From Neurospora tetraspora (lineage: Eukaryota; Ascomycota; Sordariomycetes; Sordariales; Sordariaceae), in NCBI RefSeq assembly GCF_033439725.1, contig NW_026944383.1, forward strand, positions 1,364,001 to 1,428,000: a stretch of 64,000 nt of DNA, read 5' to 3'. The position numbers and the translations under genes are program-made. Positions within the stretch are counted from its first letter, which is position 1. Each line of letters opens with the position of its first letter. Under the pieces are notes generated by a model. The model was given only the letters and a program-made list of their open reading frames with translations, ran no database searches and was not told where the DNA came from. This document shows positions 32,399 through 42,695 of this stretch, piece after piece.

Positions 32399-34607
32399 TC
32401 CGCCGTGCAGACGCGAGTGTGAAAGCGCAGAGACCCAACGCACTGCTGCAGTCCGTCGAGGCCGCCGAGCCGCAGCAACGCCGTGGGTTTGTGGTAAGGC
32501 CGTGGTTTCGACGAGGGCTGTTCCAACTGGGACAGCACAGCACGGCTCCGCACGCAAAAGTCGGTAAGACTGGAGCGAGGGAACTTTGAGGAAAAGGGGA
32601 AGGAGAGAGGCGGGGAGGGGAGGAACGAACAGACGGCGTATAATATGCTTCTGTCCAACCAGGCGGATGAGGTGCCCTTCAGTTGTGCCCAACTCGGATG
32701 ATCTGATTCACAAGCTGCTGCAAGACTAGTAAGCTGCAAGGTGTGAAGCAGATGCGGAGAGGATGCAAGTAGCTAAAGGTAGGTGCTGTTGTAGGGACGT
32801 AGTAGGTTCCAGTCAAGTCAATACGGGGCGCGAATAGATAGGATAGAATTGGATTTCAATCCTGTACGGATCTGCCTCTAGCTCGCGGAAGCTCGCAAGC
32901 TCGCAAGGTCGCAGTCGGCAATCCGGGGGTGCAGGTGCTGTTGGTCTCGTTCAAATCGATAAGGAGTGGAAATGCTTGGCAACAGGTCGATCGTCGTGGA
33001 ATCCCCAGATCCAGTGGCAGCAAAGCCGGTTGTGTTGAAGACGGATATACCCCAAGTCTAGGTAACGGTCTGGGCTGCTCATGTCCAGCCCGTCTGGGCT
33101 TCGTGCATGTTTTTCACGGCGGGGGGTTTGCAAATCAATGGCACTAAATAGTCGGCACCTAATAATAATACTAGTGACCGTCGGCGGGGACCCATGCCGG
33201 CCTGGGTAGACATGCTTGGAATCCGGACAGGGTGTGGAAGTTGCGTTAGGTTACGACTTGCAACGGACAAGGTGAGTGAAATATGTCAGCAGTGTGTAAA
33301 CCGGTTTGGTAGGCTGGTAGTGGCTGGTAGCATATCTCCTCATATCTCGTCCTCGGTCTGTTGTCTGACGCACCGACGAAATGCCATGAAATGACAGCAG
33401 AAATGGAGGATGCATTGGACATACCGATGCAGTGGAAATGCACGTACTGGCGCCGTCGGTCTAGGCTAGCTACAGGCAAGATGTGCATCCCCGCCGCGCA
33501 GCAATTGCCATGCCATCCGTCGCCGTCCGCCCTTCATTCGCTGGAAGCCTGAAACCTGAGCGGGCTGCAGCCATGGTCGGGTTGTGATCTGGCATACAAT
33601 CGGAGGAGTGGGAGCATGAGATAACTCCGCCTATGAACATGTCCCGAACGACCCCCTCAGCTGCTCAGGTAGTCACGGCATAGTCGCGGCAGACTCGTAC
33701 AAAGCCCAGCCTTGCCGTCACGACGTCGCTGTCTGTCATACCTGCTGTGAGCCGCTGATAGGTAATGGGAATGCAAAGAATGCGCCGCGCGTTGATTTCT
33801 GTGGTTGGCGTTGTTGGGGACATCTTCGACGTTCTTCCTCAGATGCGGCCAGCCGGAGGAGGTCTCCTCTCGGGTTGTTGCCCGATTTCACCACAAATGA
33901 CTAATGGTTCAAATGTCTCATTTCCCCACCGGGCCTCTCTCTGCGCCCGGCCATAGGGCCAAGACGGCCTCAACCGGTGACGGCAGGTGCTTATGGGATT
34001 CACTTTCGGCCGGGGACTAGCGTTGCAGATTTCGATAGACTGTAGTGAGCAAAATTGGCTTCGGCCCCTCTCATTTATTGCGTTCCCCTGGGGCCACACC
34101 GCAGGTTTGGGCGGACGGGTAATTGATAGTACGGACCGATGAAATCCCAGCCCAGGATTTGCTTCTTGTGGTGTTCGTTCGTTCGTTCGTTCAGAATTAT
34201 TGTTCTTTCTTCAACCAAGCCGGCAGAGCTGGGACGGTGATCAGCATGAAATGAAAAAGACAAGAAACAACAGAGAATTGCATGTCTGGCACGGATGGTT
34301 GTGAGCAACGACCCGTACCCACTTGCCCACCTGATTCAGCCCTGTTTGCAGTGTGCAAGGAACCAGACAACGTCCCGCGACATGGGATGGTGCATAGAAC
34401 ACAGATGAATGTGCCAAAGCTGGAGCGCAACAGCCTTCCGAGTTATGTTTGAGTTCTGGCTTTTTTTTTCTGAATGCCTTCAAGGAGCCCTGTTTGGTTT
34501 GATGTGAACCGTTCAATGAAATTATATAGGAAGGTGTACTCATTGCTGCCTGGGAAACCCACCCGGACTCCCGGCATTCCTTCCTCGTGGGGAAAACGTT
34601 AGGTCTA
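32399..34607. other. rrg-1 upstream region and flank of the transposon
   Basis: No gene was seen. The first several hundred bases are the promoter and leader of rrg-1. A GTTC tetranucleotide run lies at about 34177-34193. The region ends at the TA target site of the Punt-like element (34606-34607). Confidence 0.5.
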
Positions 34608-34638
34608 GAAGTCGTGACCCCCATGCGGCCACCCCCCA
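34608..34638. repeat. Left terminal inverted repeat of the Punt-like element
   Basis: About 31 bases, GC-rich, matching 36438-36468 in inverted orientation with a few differences, chiefly in the outer four bases and one inserted base. Confidence 0.82.
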
Positions 34639-36437
34639 CATGCAGCCACATCCACACCGCGTTTTCCCCTCGTTCAACATCACCACCCTGCTTCTAAGAA
34701 CAACCACTATTTTATCAAATTAAGCCCGATTCCGCTCCTTTTTATTGCAATGACCTCGTTTTTGATTGAGCAAGCGTTTGATGCTATTCGCGATAGACTT
34801 TCCTAGCGTGCAGCCTCGAAGAAGTATGGGATTCTTTGGTCCACTATCGCCAGTCGCCCTAAAGGTTGATAAAGTAAGCGCGATTTGAAAGTATACTACT
34901 AGAGGCTATTGTTAACCTAAGAAAGTTTCCTATGCGATTGGATCTTGAATGAAGAGAAGGCTAGGCGTGCTCCTAACCACTGTTAAGTTGCTAGCTTCGC
35001 GACATCTATCTTTAAACGAGGCGATGATTTCGACCCCCTAGGCGCTAGGTAGATAGATCGATTCTTGAAGAGAAATCCTAATATTAGGATTAAATTTTCG
35101 AGCAAGCTCAAGTCCGCTCGAATTCGAGGATTAATTAAGGAAGCTTTTACGAGGTTCTTCGACCTTCTGAAAGCTTAGATTTGAAATAAGGCTATTGTCC
35201 TAGCTAATATTGTTAATATAGACGAATATAGATTTTAAGAGTTAGAAAGTAAGGAAGGGAAGGTCCTTGGGAGTACTCTAATAAATAAAATATATATAAT
35301 AATGACTAATATAATAATTTAAGTATTTATAATCGAGTGCGAGACTACTGAGGGTAAGCGGTTAATTCCTATCGTTATTTTTATTAGTACCAACCTCTAG
35401 GGATAATAGTTCCCCGATATAGACGACGAATTTAAGGCTTGGAAGTACGATAATTCTCTTACTAGCTGGAGTAATGCCTAGATAGTTTTGTAATAGTTGA
35501 AGGAGGTTTATTTATTTGAAACGAAGTTAAATAACGACGATTGGCGCCTTCTAATCCTCGATAAGTATTCTAACTATTTAATCGACGATTTCTTTATAAA
35601 AGCTTTCCGTTATAAAGTCCAATTCCTCTTTTTACCTCCTTATATTTCGTATAAAACCTAACCTCTTAACCAGTTTATATTTACTACTATTAAATTATAT
35701 TTTAGAGATTTAATAAAAGATTTCGCCTCCCTTTTAATATTTGTATTAGTAAATAAATAATAGTTCTTTAAATATTATTAAGAAGCCTTACGAAGGGAGG
35801 TAAGTATTAGGAATTTTTAGTTAAGCTTTAAGAAGATAGGGATATAGTTAATAAATAAATTTATTATTATTAACGACCTTAAAGCTATCTTTAATAACGA
35901 TGCCCTACCTGCCTAGCTAGTACTACTTAAAATACTACTTAAGGACGAGGTATTAAAGGATAATTACATTTACAAGACTCCCTAAAAGTCTAGGGATATA
36001 TTGAGAGGTATTTACGTTGGTGATAGGGATATTAGGACTGCTTTTACTAAGGTAGTTAAGGCCCTAGATGATAAGAATATTGTGATAGCTATATAGGATT
36101 ACTAAATTTAATATTTATAGACTTAATTGGCCTCCTAGAAGCCTAGAATTAAAAGGAAGGTTAAAGAAGGGGGTAATAATAAATTTATACGTATAGATGA
36201 GATTATTAAAGCTTAGGAAGTGTTATAGTAACCCCCTAAGCGCTAGAAGGTTGCTAGGGCAATGAAGGAGGTAAACCTAGTATAGGAAGTATATAGAGTA
36301 TTTGTACAAATACTGCAAGTTATCAAAGAGTATGAAAATGAGTAAATAAACATTTCAAATGGTTAAAATCCTTACAAAAGTGGCCAATTTTCGATATTGT
36401 CAGATTTATGGTCATGATGTTATATATAGCTCGTTGA

Positions 36438-36468
36438 GGGGGGTGGCCGCATGTGGGGTCACGATATC
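36438..36468. repeat. Right terminal inverted repeat of the Punt-like element
   Basis: It contains GGGTGGCCGCATG and GGGGTCACGA, inverted relative to the left end. The next two bases are the TA target duplication. Confidence 0.82.
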
Positions 36469-36694
36469 TAGGAGTTCTGCCGCTATTCACCACCCCACAA
36501 TTGCTCCCAACTACCCCACAACCTCCCCTCACAACACCAATATTTTGTTTGTTGATGTGGGTTCCCTTCTTTCTCTGGCCTCATACATTTCAACCGTCTT
36601 TCTCATGCGCCGAGATTACGTTTGTCTTCGCTCACTCACCCGCGGCCTCGTTTTCTTTCATCCAGGCGTCGTTTCATAGCAAAGCATCATCGGC

Positions 36695-36702
36695 TATATA
36701 AA
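36695..36702 (+). promoter_or_regulatory. TATA box of the FG-HerA gene
   Basis: TATATAAA lies only 26 bases ahead of the ATG at 36729, so the leader would be almost absent if the usual spacing of about 30 bases or more to the transcript start holds. Either this TATA is not used or transcription starts unusually close. Confidence 0.4.
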
Positions 36703-36728
36703 ACGGATCACGGTCGTCAGTCGTCAAC

Positions 36729-39476
36729 ATGGCTCCCAAACCCCCTCCCACGCATCCTCCCACGCATGCTCAGGCGCAACCCTCCAGCTCAACATCTCCG
36801 CTTGACACAGCCTCTGTTCCTTACGCTCCCTCTACTCTTCAGGAGTTTTCATCTTCCGATCAACCTTACAATTCGATCGTGTCGTTTCAACACATTGCAG
36901 TTCAACAACCTTACCGGAAGTACTCCACAGAAGAGCTCAGACTGGCAGACTATCAGGCAGGCAGAAGATTCACTGTATCCCTAGGTGGTGCGGGAGTTGC
37001 CAGTCCATCTTCTCTTGGATCAAGCACATTCGGAACAACAGACGGCACGGTTGCTGTCTCCAAATCGAAGGAGACTACTGGCAGCGACTCCGGAAGTAAC
37101 AGTTCTGGTGGTGTTAGTTTATTTGGGACCAACAACACTCCTGTCAGTCTCTTTGGCAATAACAGTGTTGTCAAGACTGGCGTAACTGGGAGCGTCAAGA
37201 CCAACAACACTACTAGCAGCATCGTTGGAAGCAACAGCACTGGTGGTGGTAGTTTATTTGGGACCAACAAAAATCCTGTCAGTCTCTTCGGAAACAACAG
37301 TGTCGTCAACACTGGGGCAACTAGCACCGTCAAGGCCAACAACACTACTCCCAGCATCTTTGGAAGCAACGGTTCTCTGCCCTTGTCTACCGGCTCGTTT
37401 TCCTCGACACCTCCGAAGCCGTCCACGCCTACCCCTTCTTCGACTATTTCTGTTCCTACCCCATTTCAATTTTCGTTTGGCACTGTCAGTTCGCCCAAGA
37501 TGGTGACAACCCAGCAGATAGCTTCTCCCACGTTGTCGGGCCCCAGTACTGCCTCGACTAAGCAACAGCCGACTTCTCAATCTGCCTCAGTCGTGCTTCC
37601 TAGTACCAACACGCCTAACAAGGACCGCCGTTCGACATCCGCGACCAGATCAGAATCCAAGAGCGTCAGCACAGATCAGGAAAACAGTAATAATGAAGAA
37701 AGCGATGCCACTAGCGATTACGAATCGACAAGTGTGCACGAAGACCATATCCCAAAGGCTCACTTGCGTCTCCTTGAACACCGCTTAGACCTGGATGAGC
37801 TCAATGAGATTTCGACCACCCCGCTCTTCACAGAGCCAGTCCGCAAGTACGCCAATGCGATCGCCAAAACCGCCCGTGGTCAGAAACCGTTTACCCAGTA
37901 TGGTCTGCTTGGTGGAGATATTGGCTCCCTTGAATCAGAGGAGCCAGCCAACCCGGATCCGCGCGTGTTCTGGAATATCGCAGCGCCTTCCAGCTTCTTC
38001 ATTTGTGGCAGCCAAGGCTCCGGCAAGAGCCACACGCTCTCTTGCCTGCTAGAGAACGCGATGGCGCCATGCGAGGCAAACGTCCTTCCGCATCCGCTGA
38101 CTGGAATTGTGTTCCATTATGACACTTTCATATCTGACACCGGTGGATCCCCTTGCGAAGTGGCCTGGCTGTCCTCTAATCCAAAGATTCAAGTGCGCGT
38201 ACTATGCCCACCAACAAACATCCGGACGATGCGCAAGCTATACAGCAGATTCGCCAACGTCATGATCGAGGAGCTTCGCCTCAACCAGTCGGATCTGGAC
38301 ACCAAGCGTATGCTCGACCTGATGGCAGTCAGCTCTGGTGCCTCTATGCCGTTGTACCTCCATGTGGTCAACCGTGTCCTGCGTGATTTGCGCATTGAGC
38401 AGCAAGAAAAGGGCGGCTCCTTCGACTATGCCGCTTTCAAGCGCAACATGTTTGCTCAAGAGCTCACAGACCAACAGCTCGCTCCGCTAAAACAGCGGCT
38501 TGACACTTTGGAAAGCTTCATGGTTGAGCAACATGCCAAGGCGTACGAAAAAGGCCGTGAAGCAAAATCCAAGAAATCGACCAGAGCAAGTAGAGGCAAC
38601 GACTGGACCCCTCGTCCTGGTATGCTTACTATTGTCGATCTTTCCTGTCCCTGCGTGACCGCAGAGATGGCCTGTTCATTGTTCAACATCTGCTTGTCTC
38701 TGTTTCTTGAACAGGACTGCAACAGCATCGGGCGTGTTATTGCGCTTGATGAGGCTCACAAATACATGAGCTCGGACACTGGTTCCGCTGAGTGTCGCAC
38801 CTTAACAGACCGCCTCCTTGAGACCATCCGCCTTCAACGCCATCTGGGCACTCGTGTCATCATCTCGACCCAGGAGCCCACAATCTCACCCAAGCTCCTC
38901 GACCTATGCAGCGTCACAATTGTGCATCGGTTTACCAGTCCCGACTGGTTGAGGGCTCTGTCCAAGCACTTGGCGGGTGTGAGCAAGGGCGGGAGGATGT
39001 TGGAAAAGGCCTTGGCGATGAACCAGAATAGGGCTGATGATGAGGGTATCGATAATGTTGGTGTCAACACATTGGCCTTGGGCTATGACGATCCTGCCAT
39101 GGAGCTTTTCTCCAAGATTGTGGCTCTGAGAGTCGGCGAGGCGCTGGTGTTTGCACCGAGCGCAATCATGGGAGTGCAGAAGGCCACTCCCCGACCTCCC
39201 TCTACATCGACACCTGCAACCAAGCCTGATGGTGGTATTGAAGGTTTACAATCCCAGCTGGAGCTATTTGATTTGGGTCCGCAATCGGCTAGCGACAAGC
39301 AACACCAGGAGACCGTAACCTCTGCCACCGCTACCTCGAGTGGAACCGAGAAACCCCCCTCTCCCACTTCGGCGACGTCACATGCGACGGTTAAGAGGCT
39401 GGCCCACGGCGTGCTCAAAGTGCGTATCCGCAACAGAACTACCGCCGATGGAGGCCGGAGTATTATGGCTGCCTAG
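36729..39476 (+). CDS. Nup98-like FG-repeat N-terminus fused to a HerA/FtsK-type ATPase
   Basis: Single exon, 915 residues, start context CAACATGG. Residues 64-81 read KYSTEELRLADYQAGRRF, closely resembling the SLEELRLEDYQANRKG motif of Nup98-family nucleoporins, and are followed by Ser/Thr/Asn-rich sequence with SLFGTNN and SLFGNN repeats (about 120-215). Residues 330-420 lead into a P-loop ATPase: Walker A GSQGSGKS at 427-434 and Walker B VIALDEAHKY with D674/E675. Downstream STQEPTISPKLLDLCSVTIVHRF matches the sensor region of HerA/VirB4-type DNA translocases, which usually act as rings on DNA. The C-terminal 90 residues are disordered. I have seen related ATPases as uncharacterised proteins of filamentous fungi. 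A role at the nuclear pore or with nuclear nucleic acid is inference. It begins 260 bases beyond a transposon end. Confidence 0.88.
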   Translation: MAPKPPPTHPPTHAQAQPSSSTSPLDTASVPYAPSTLQEFSSSDQPYNSIVSFQHIAVQQPYRKYSTEELRLADYQAGRRFTVSLGGAGVASPSSLGSSTFGTTDGTVAVSKSKETTGSDSGSNSSGGVSLFGTNNTPVSLFGNNSVVKTGVTGSVKTNNTTSSIVGSNSTGGGSLFGTNKNPVSLFGNNSVVNTGATSTVKANNTTPSIFGSNGSLPLSTGSFSSTPPKPSTPTPSSTISVPTPFQFSFGTVSSPKMVTTQQIASPTLSGPSTASTKQQPTSQSASVVLPSTNTPNKDRRSTSATRSESKSVSTDQENSNNEESDATSDYESTSVHEDHIPKAHLRLLEHRLDLDELNEISTTPLFTEPVRKYANAIAKTARGQKPFTQYGLLGGDIGSLESEEPANPDPRVFWNIAAPSSFFICGSQGSGKSHTLSCLLENAMAPCEANVLPHPLTGIVFHYDTFISDTGGSPCEVAWLSSNPKIQVRVLCPPTNIRTMRKLYSRFANVMIEELRLNQSDLDTKRMLDLMAVSSGASMPLYLHVVNRVLRDLRIEQQEKGGSFDYAAFKRNMFAQELTDQQLAPLKQRLDTLESFMVEQHAKAYEKGREAKSKKSTRASRGNDWTPRPGMLTIVDLSCPCVTAEMACSLFNICLSLFLEQDCNSIGRVIALDEAHKYMSSDTGSAECRTLTDRLLETIRLQRHLGTRVIISTQEPTISPKLLDLCSVTIVHRFTSPDWLRALSKHLAGVSKGGRMLEKALAMNQNRADDEGIDNVGVNTLALGYDDPAMELFSKIVALRVGEALVFAPSAIMGVQKATPRPPSTSTPATKPDGGIEGLQSQLELFDLGPQSASDKQHQETVTSATATSSGTEKPPSPTSATSHATVKRLAHGVLKVRIRNRTTADGGRSIMAA
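37092..37361 (+). repeat. In-frame 135-bp tandem duplication inside the FG region
   Basis: Two copies (37092-37226 and 37227-37361), each starting GGAAG(T/C)AACAG and encoding 45 residues with SLFGTN and SLFGNNSVV blocks. Differences are about one base in seven to eight, many silent. The phase keeps the frame open. Confidence 0.9.
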
Positions 39477-39724
39477 TCTTTGGGCGATTATTAGATGTCG
39501 ATGTCTGTCTGCGTTGGGCATTGCCAGTGTTTGTTTTTCTTTCTTTGGGCCGGTCAGTTCGTTTTCTCGTTTCTTTTTCTTCCCTTTTTTTTTTCTTCCT
39601 TCCCCCTTGTTTTGCTCATTTCTGAGCTGCTCTTAGAGCAGTTGCTGGTCCCAATGATGTTGACTGCACCGTGGTGTTAGTACGACCTCTCCTTGGGAAT
39701 GGCATAGCTCTCTGGGGATTGATT

Positions 39725-40010
39725 GTTCTTCTTCATAGGAAACATCAGCCCTAAATGTGAGCTGAAAACAGTCTCGGAATAGTAGACCGTCGGGATCGAC
39801 AGGTTGAACCTCCTTGACAAAAAGTAGTCTGGGATGGGTAAACTGGCCCAGCGGCCAGGCGAACCTCCTGGGCATGAAATAGCGTCTTGCGAGCAGTAAG
39901 TTGGCCTCAGTTGTCAACTGATCCTCGTGCGCATGAATTAAGCTTTGTATCAGTAAGTAGCCCTCGTGGCTAGCTGAACGTACGAGCGATGAATTGGGTT
40001 CATGGAGGCT
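39725..40010. repeat. Degenerate tandem repeat, period about 57 bp
   Basis: Successive units begin near 39725, 39782, 39838, 39896 and 39953, each with a GTAA(G/A)/GTAG start, a central (A/G)CTGA(A/T)C and a GCATGAA-like end. The last two full units share the start AGTAAGT and a CATGAATT / GATGAATT end. The first unit is poorly preserved. No known element family is recognised. Confidence 0.65.
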
Positions 40011-40822
40011 GGTTATCCACTCCAGGATCACAGGAATCACAGATGGCCCTCTGGTATCAGGGCAATGACACTTTACGAAGTACCGTTTTCACCCTCGGCA
40101 TGCCTTTACTGGACCTTGTCGTTGTTTTCATGTTTTATGATCATGAGTTTACGGTTAGCATATTGGCGTTTATGGGCATTCTATGTTCTGCACTTATGCA
40201 TGATGATACCCCGCAGCGTTGTTAGATCACAGCGTTGTTTGGACTTGATGGTGGAATCCGAGATGTTGGGTGGAACGAGAACAAGATGGCTAAGCCTTGA
40301 CTTGGTGGACTTGAACTCTTAGTACGACCTCTTCCTCGACCGCTGAACTTGAAGGGATTGCCTTGTGCTTCCTCTATCAAGTTATCTTGATGATGATGAT
40401 GATGATCTTTTTTCTGGTGGTGCAGTGTTTCGGATTAAGAAGTGGAATTGGGCGGTGAAGAACAGTCAAGATGTCAAGATGGATGGCTTTGTGTTTGAGA
40501 GTGTATGATTTTTCGAACTTTTTCGGAATTTGATGGAACGGAAATTGGGTGCACTGGGGCTTGCTGAGCAAGAGAATCGGAGGAGCCGTGAGGGCGAGTG
40601 AGCCAAACAAAAAACGGAGAGAGGGACAGCAGTGGGCGGGAAGGCTTCAATAACAGCGAGGGTCTTGCACATTATGGAAATAGCCAGATCATGTATGGCT
40701 TTGTAAATCATATCAGCGAATCAAATGCGAGGGAGTGCTGGCATCATTCGGGTCAATGACCTCCTTTCTGTGATGTTCATATGTCAACCCCCTACAGCTG
40801 CTGCTGTCACGCAGATCAGACT

Positions 40823-40904
40823 TAACCGTGGGTGTGAGCTGGTGGCCTTTGCAAGAGAGTGGGTGTTGCGACAAAACGACCAGTCCAGCTCACACCCACG
40901 GTTA
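40823..40904. mobile_element. MITE-like element with perfect 20-bp inverted repeats
   Basis: TAACCGTGGGTGTGAGCTGG (40823-40842) is perfectly repeated in inverse orientation at 40885-40904, with 42 bases between. If the outer TA is the target duplication, the element is 78 bases starting ACCGTGGG and ending CCCACGGT. Size, TA borders and perfect termini resemble small Tc1/mariner-type MITEs such as Guest in Neurospora; the match to Guest itself I cannot confirm. It could alternatively be a structural hairpin. Confidence 0.6.
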
Positions 40905-41467
40905 CTCATGTTGCCGGAAATAGGTATAATTGACAAAAACTGTACACAGTATGGCGGGAGCTGTTCTTTTCAAATTCCAAACACAGGTCCTATTTCCCAT
41001 CTACTGAATTCGTCTCTGTCTTAAAAAGGTTGTCCAGGTTTGCACATGGCTGGTTGAGTGTTCAGCGCCCTTGGTGATGAACGGAACCCGACCCCACGGC
41101 CGTTCGGCCCCACACCGATGGCCCCTCCCGTCGGTCGACGTCACTTCATCATTTTGCATCACTTTCATTTTATCTTCTCTTCAAACACAGACACCACCCG
41201 CTGAAAAGACAAGCTGTAAGCGTATCACGGTTGCTCTTCCCATCTGACACAACCCTTCCTTAACTTCTGGCAATCATAAATCGTCAACATAATCTAACTT
41301 CACCAACGCTGCCAAATTTTTCCATCCGCGCAGACTTGTCATTGATCTTTCAGTTTTCGGTGAAAGATCGGGTGTTCAAATTCCCAAAGACAGCTATCCT
41401 CGGTGAACTTTCTCACTGAATCATCTTTCTCACCACATCATCAACAAATACAACACCGACCTTAACC

Positions 41468-42664
41468 ATGTCACCTCGCTTCGACTCCCCACCGCCGCCC
41501 GGCTCGACAGGACATCCAGATACCGATGATGATTCTCTTTTTGCAAAGCCCCGTCCACGGCCGGCCAGGTCTTCGGCGCAAACTCGGGAGATACGAACGC
41601 GAAACCGGAGGAGGGAGTACCTAGAACGGAATCCAGGTTACTTCAGATCTACGGAACATGAACTCGCTGGTACGTTTTTTTGTTCGACGTTTCTCCTGTC
41701 TTGGAAGCTAGACACCCGTGGATAAGTCGATGACTATCTATCCCTGACTCAAAAGAGGTGGGATGTTCGGTGCCCTCCCGGTGGTCAGCTCTCGTCCATC
41801 TTATAGCCTGAACAGTCCGAACTAATATCATCACCGACGAATGACTAACTGACGCTGCTGTTGTACACAGATCCAATCTTATACGACTCCCTCATTCGGC
41901 GGTTCCAAACGCCCGCTGAACGAGAAGCAGAAAGCAAGGAGAAAGGCTACGCTCGCGTGTTAGAGGGCTCTCTGCTACGAGGGGAGGAGAAGCTTGCCAG
42001 GCTAGCGGCGGCGACAGCAACGGGTGGTAGTTCTGACTCTAACGGCGGTGAGAAAGCATCGACGCCTACGATAACCGAAGGAGAAATGGAATGGCAAAGC
42101 CAGACAACAACCGTCACGCAGGCTCCAGTTCAGACAATACCGACATTGGATCAACCACAACCAACACCCCCTTCCACAGCCACCACCTCCACAATGTTCG
42201 CCACCTTCACCACCCCAGCACAACAACCACTCCCTCGCTTTGGTTCCGGTTTCGGCGAGCCTTCTTCATCTTCTTCTTCTACGACCAATACCAACACCAA
42301 CCAGACCACACCGCGTCCTCCTCCTCCCCCTCCAGAAGCGTCAACGACGACAACCAATACAGGTCTAGCAGCAACAACACTAGCACCACTAACAGGAACC
42401 GACACCCCCGCCCAAACGCGCGAAGAAGGTCAAGAGCAATGGACCGCCTTCCTCCGCGAGCGGTTCGTCCGCGGTGGAGATGAGGATTTTGATTACGCTG
42501 GGCTGGTGGACAACGATGACGAGCTGGATACCCTGGAGAGAAGGGAAGAGGAGGAGGCGTGGTTTGACGAGGAGGAACCTGATTGGGCTAGTGATGATGA
42601 TGGGGAGGAGGGAAGGAGGGTTGAGAGGGTGTTAGAGGGGGAGACGGGGGTGCAGGATTTTTAG
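41468..42664 (+). CDS. CCDC97-like protein, putative spliceosome-associated factor
   Basis: Two exons, 41468-41669 and 41871-42664, with a 201-base intron (donor GTACGT, branch GACTAACTGAC, acceptor TACACAG) inside a glycine-to-aspartate split codon (G|AT); 331 residues. Motifs: REYLERNPGYF ... HELADPILYDSLIRRFQTPAEREAE, then a Thr/Pro/Ser-rich linker (about 110-250), then WTAFLRERFVRGGDEDFDYAGLVDNDDELD and a glutamate-rich tail with WFDEEEPDW. This order matches the CCDC97 family (PF09747); human CCDC97 is found with SF3B/B-complex spliceosomes. Molecular role in fungi is not established. The low-complexity insert between the two conserved parts is longer than in animals. Confidence 0.85.
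41670..41870 (+). other. Intron of the CCDC97-like gene
   Basis: A 201-base phase 1 intron; its removal creates ELADPILYDSLIRRF, the family signature, from two frames. Confidence 0.88.
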
Positions 42665-42695
42665 AAGAGCCTCGTGGATGGGATATGGGGAGATT

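Larger units (their letters stand above)
34608..36468 (+). mobile_element. RIP-degraded Fot1/pogo-class DNA transposon, Punt-like
   Basis: About 1861 bases bounded by terminal inverted repeats and flanked by TA on both sides (34606-34607 and 36469-36470). The left end reads GA AG TCGTGACCCC then CATGCGGCCACCCCCC; the reversed right end reads GATATCGTGACCCC then ACATGCGGCCACCCCCC. Between about 34750 and 36290 the + strand retains a pogo-type transposase in pieces: a helix-turn-helix region (AIRDRLS, ASKKYGI), a CENP-B-like block (WIDRFLKRNPNIRIKFSSK), NIVNIDEYRF with the first catalytic Asp, WRLLILDKYSNY with the second, and FLFLPPYISYKT. Many stop codons, mostly C-to-T or G-to-A type, scatter through it, as expected from RIP. 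Length and structure match the Neurospora element Punt; identity to Punt itself is inferred. Confidence 0.85.
39477..41467. other. Intergenic repeat-bearing region and CCDC97-like promoter
   Basis: Besides the degenerate tandem repeat and the inverted-repeat element listed separately, it holds a (GAT)n run near 40391-40408 and a CA-rich leader before 41468. A 135-codon minus frame (39633-40040) spans the tandem repeat but has no recognised domain. Confidence 0.5.

Noticed and set aside
39725-40010. Tandem repeat considered as a CRISPR-like array
   Set aside because: Units are contiguous and degenerate without unique spacers, and the DNA is eukaryotic.
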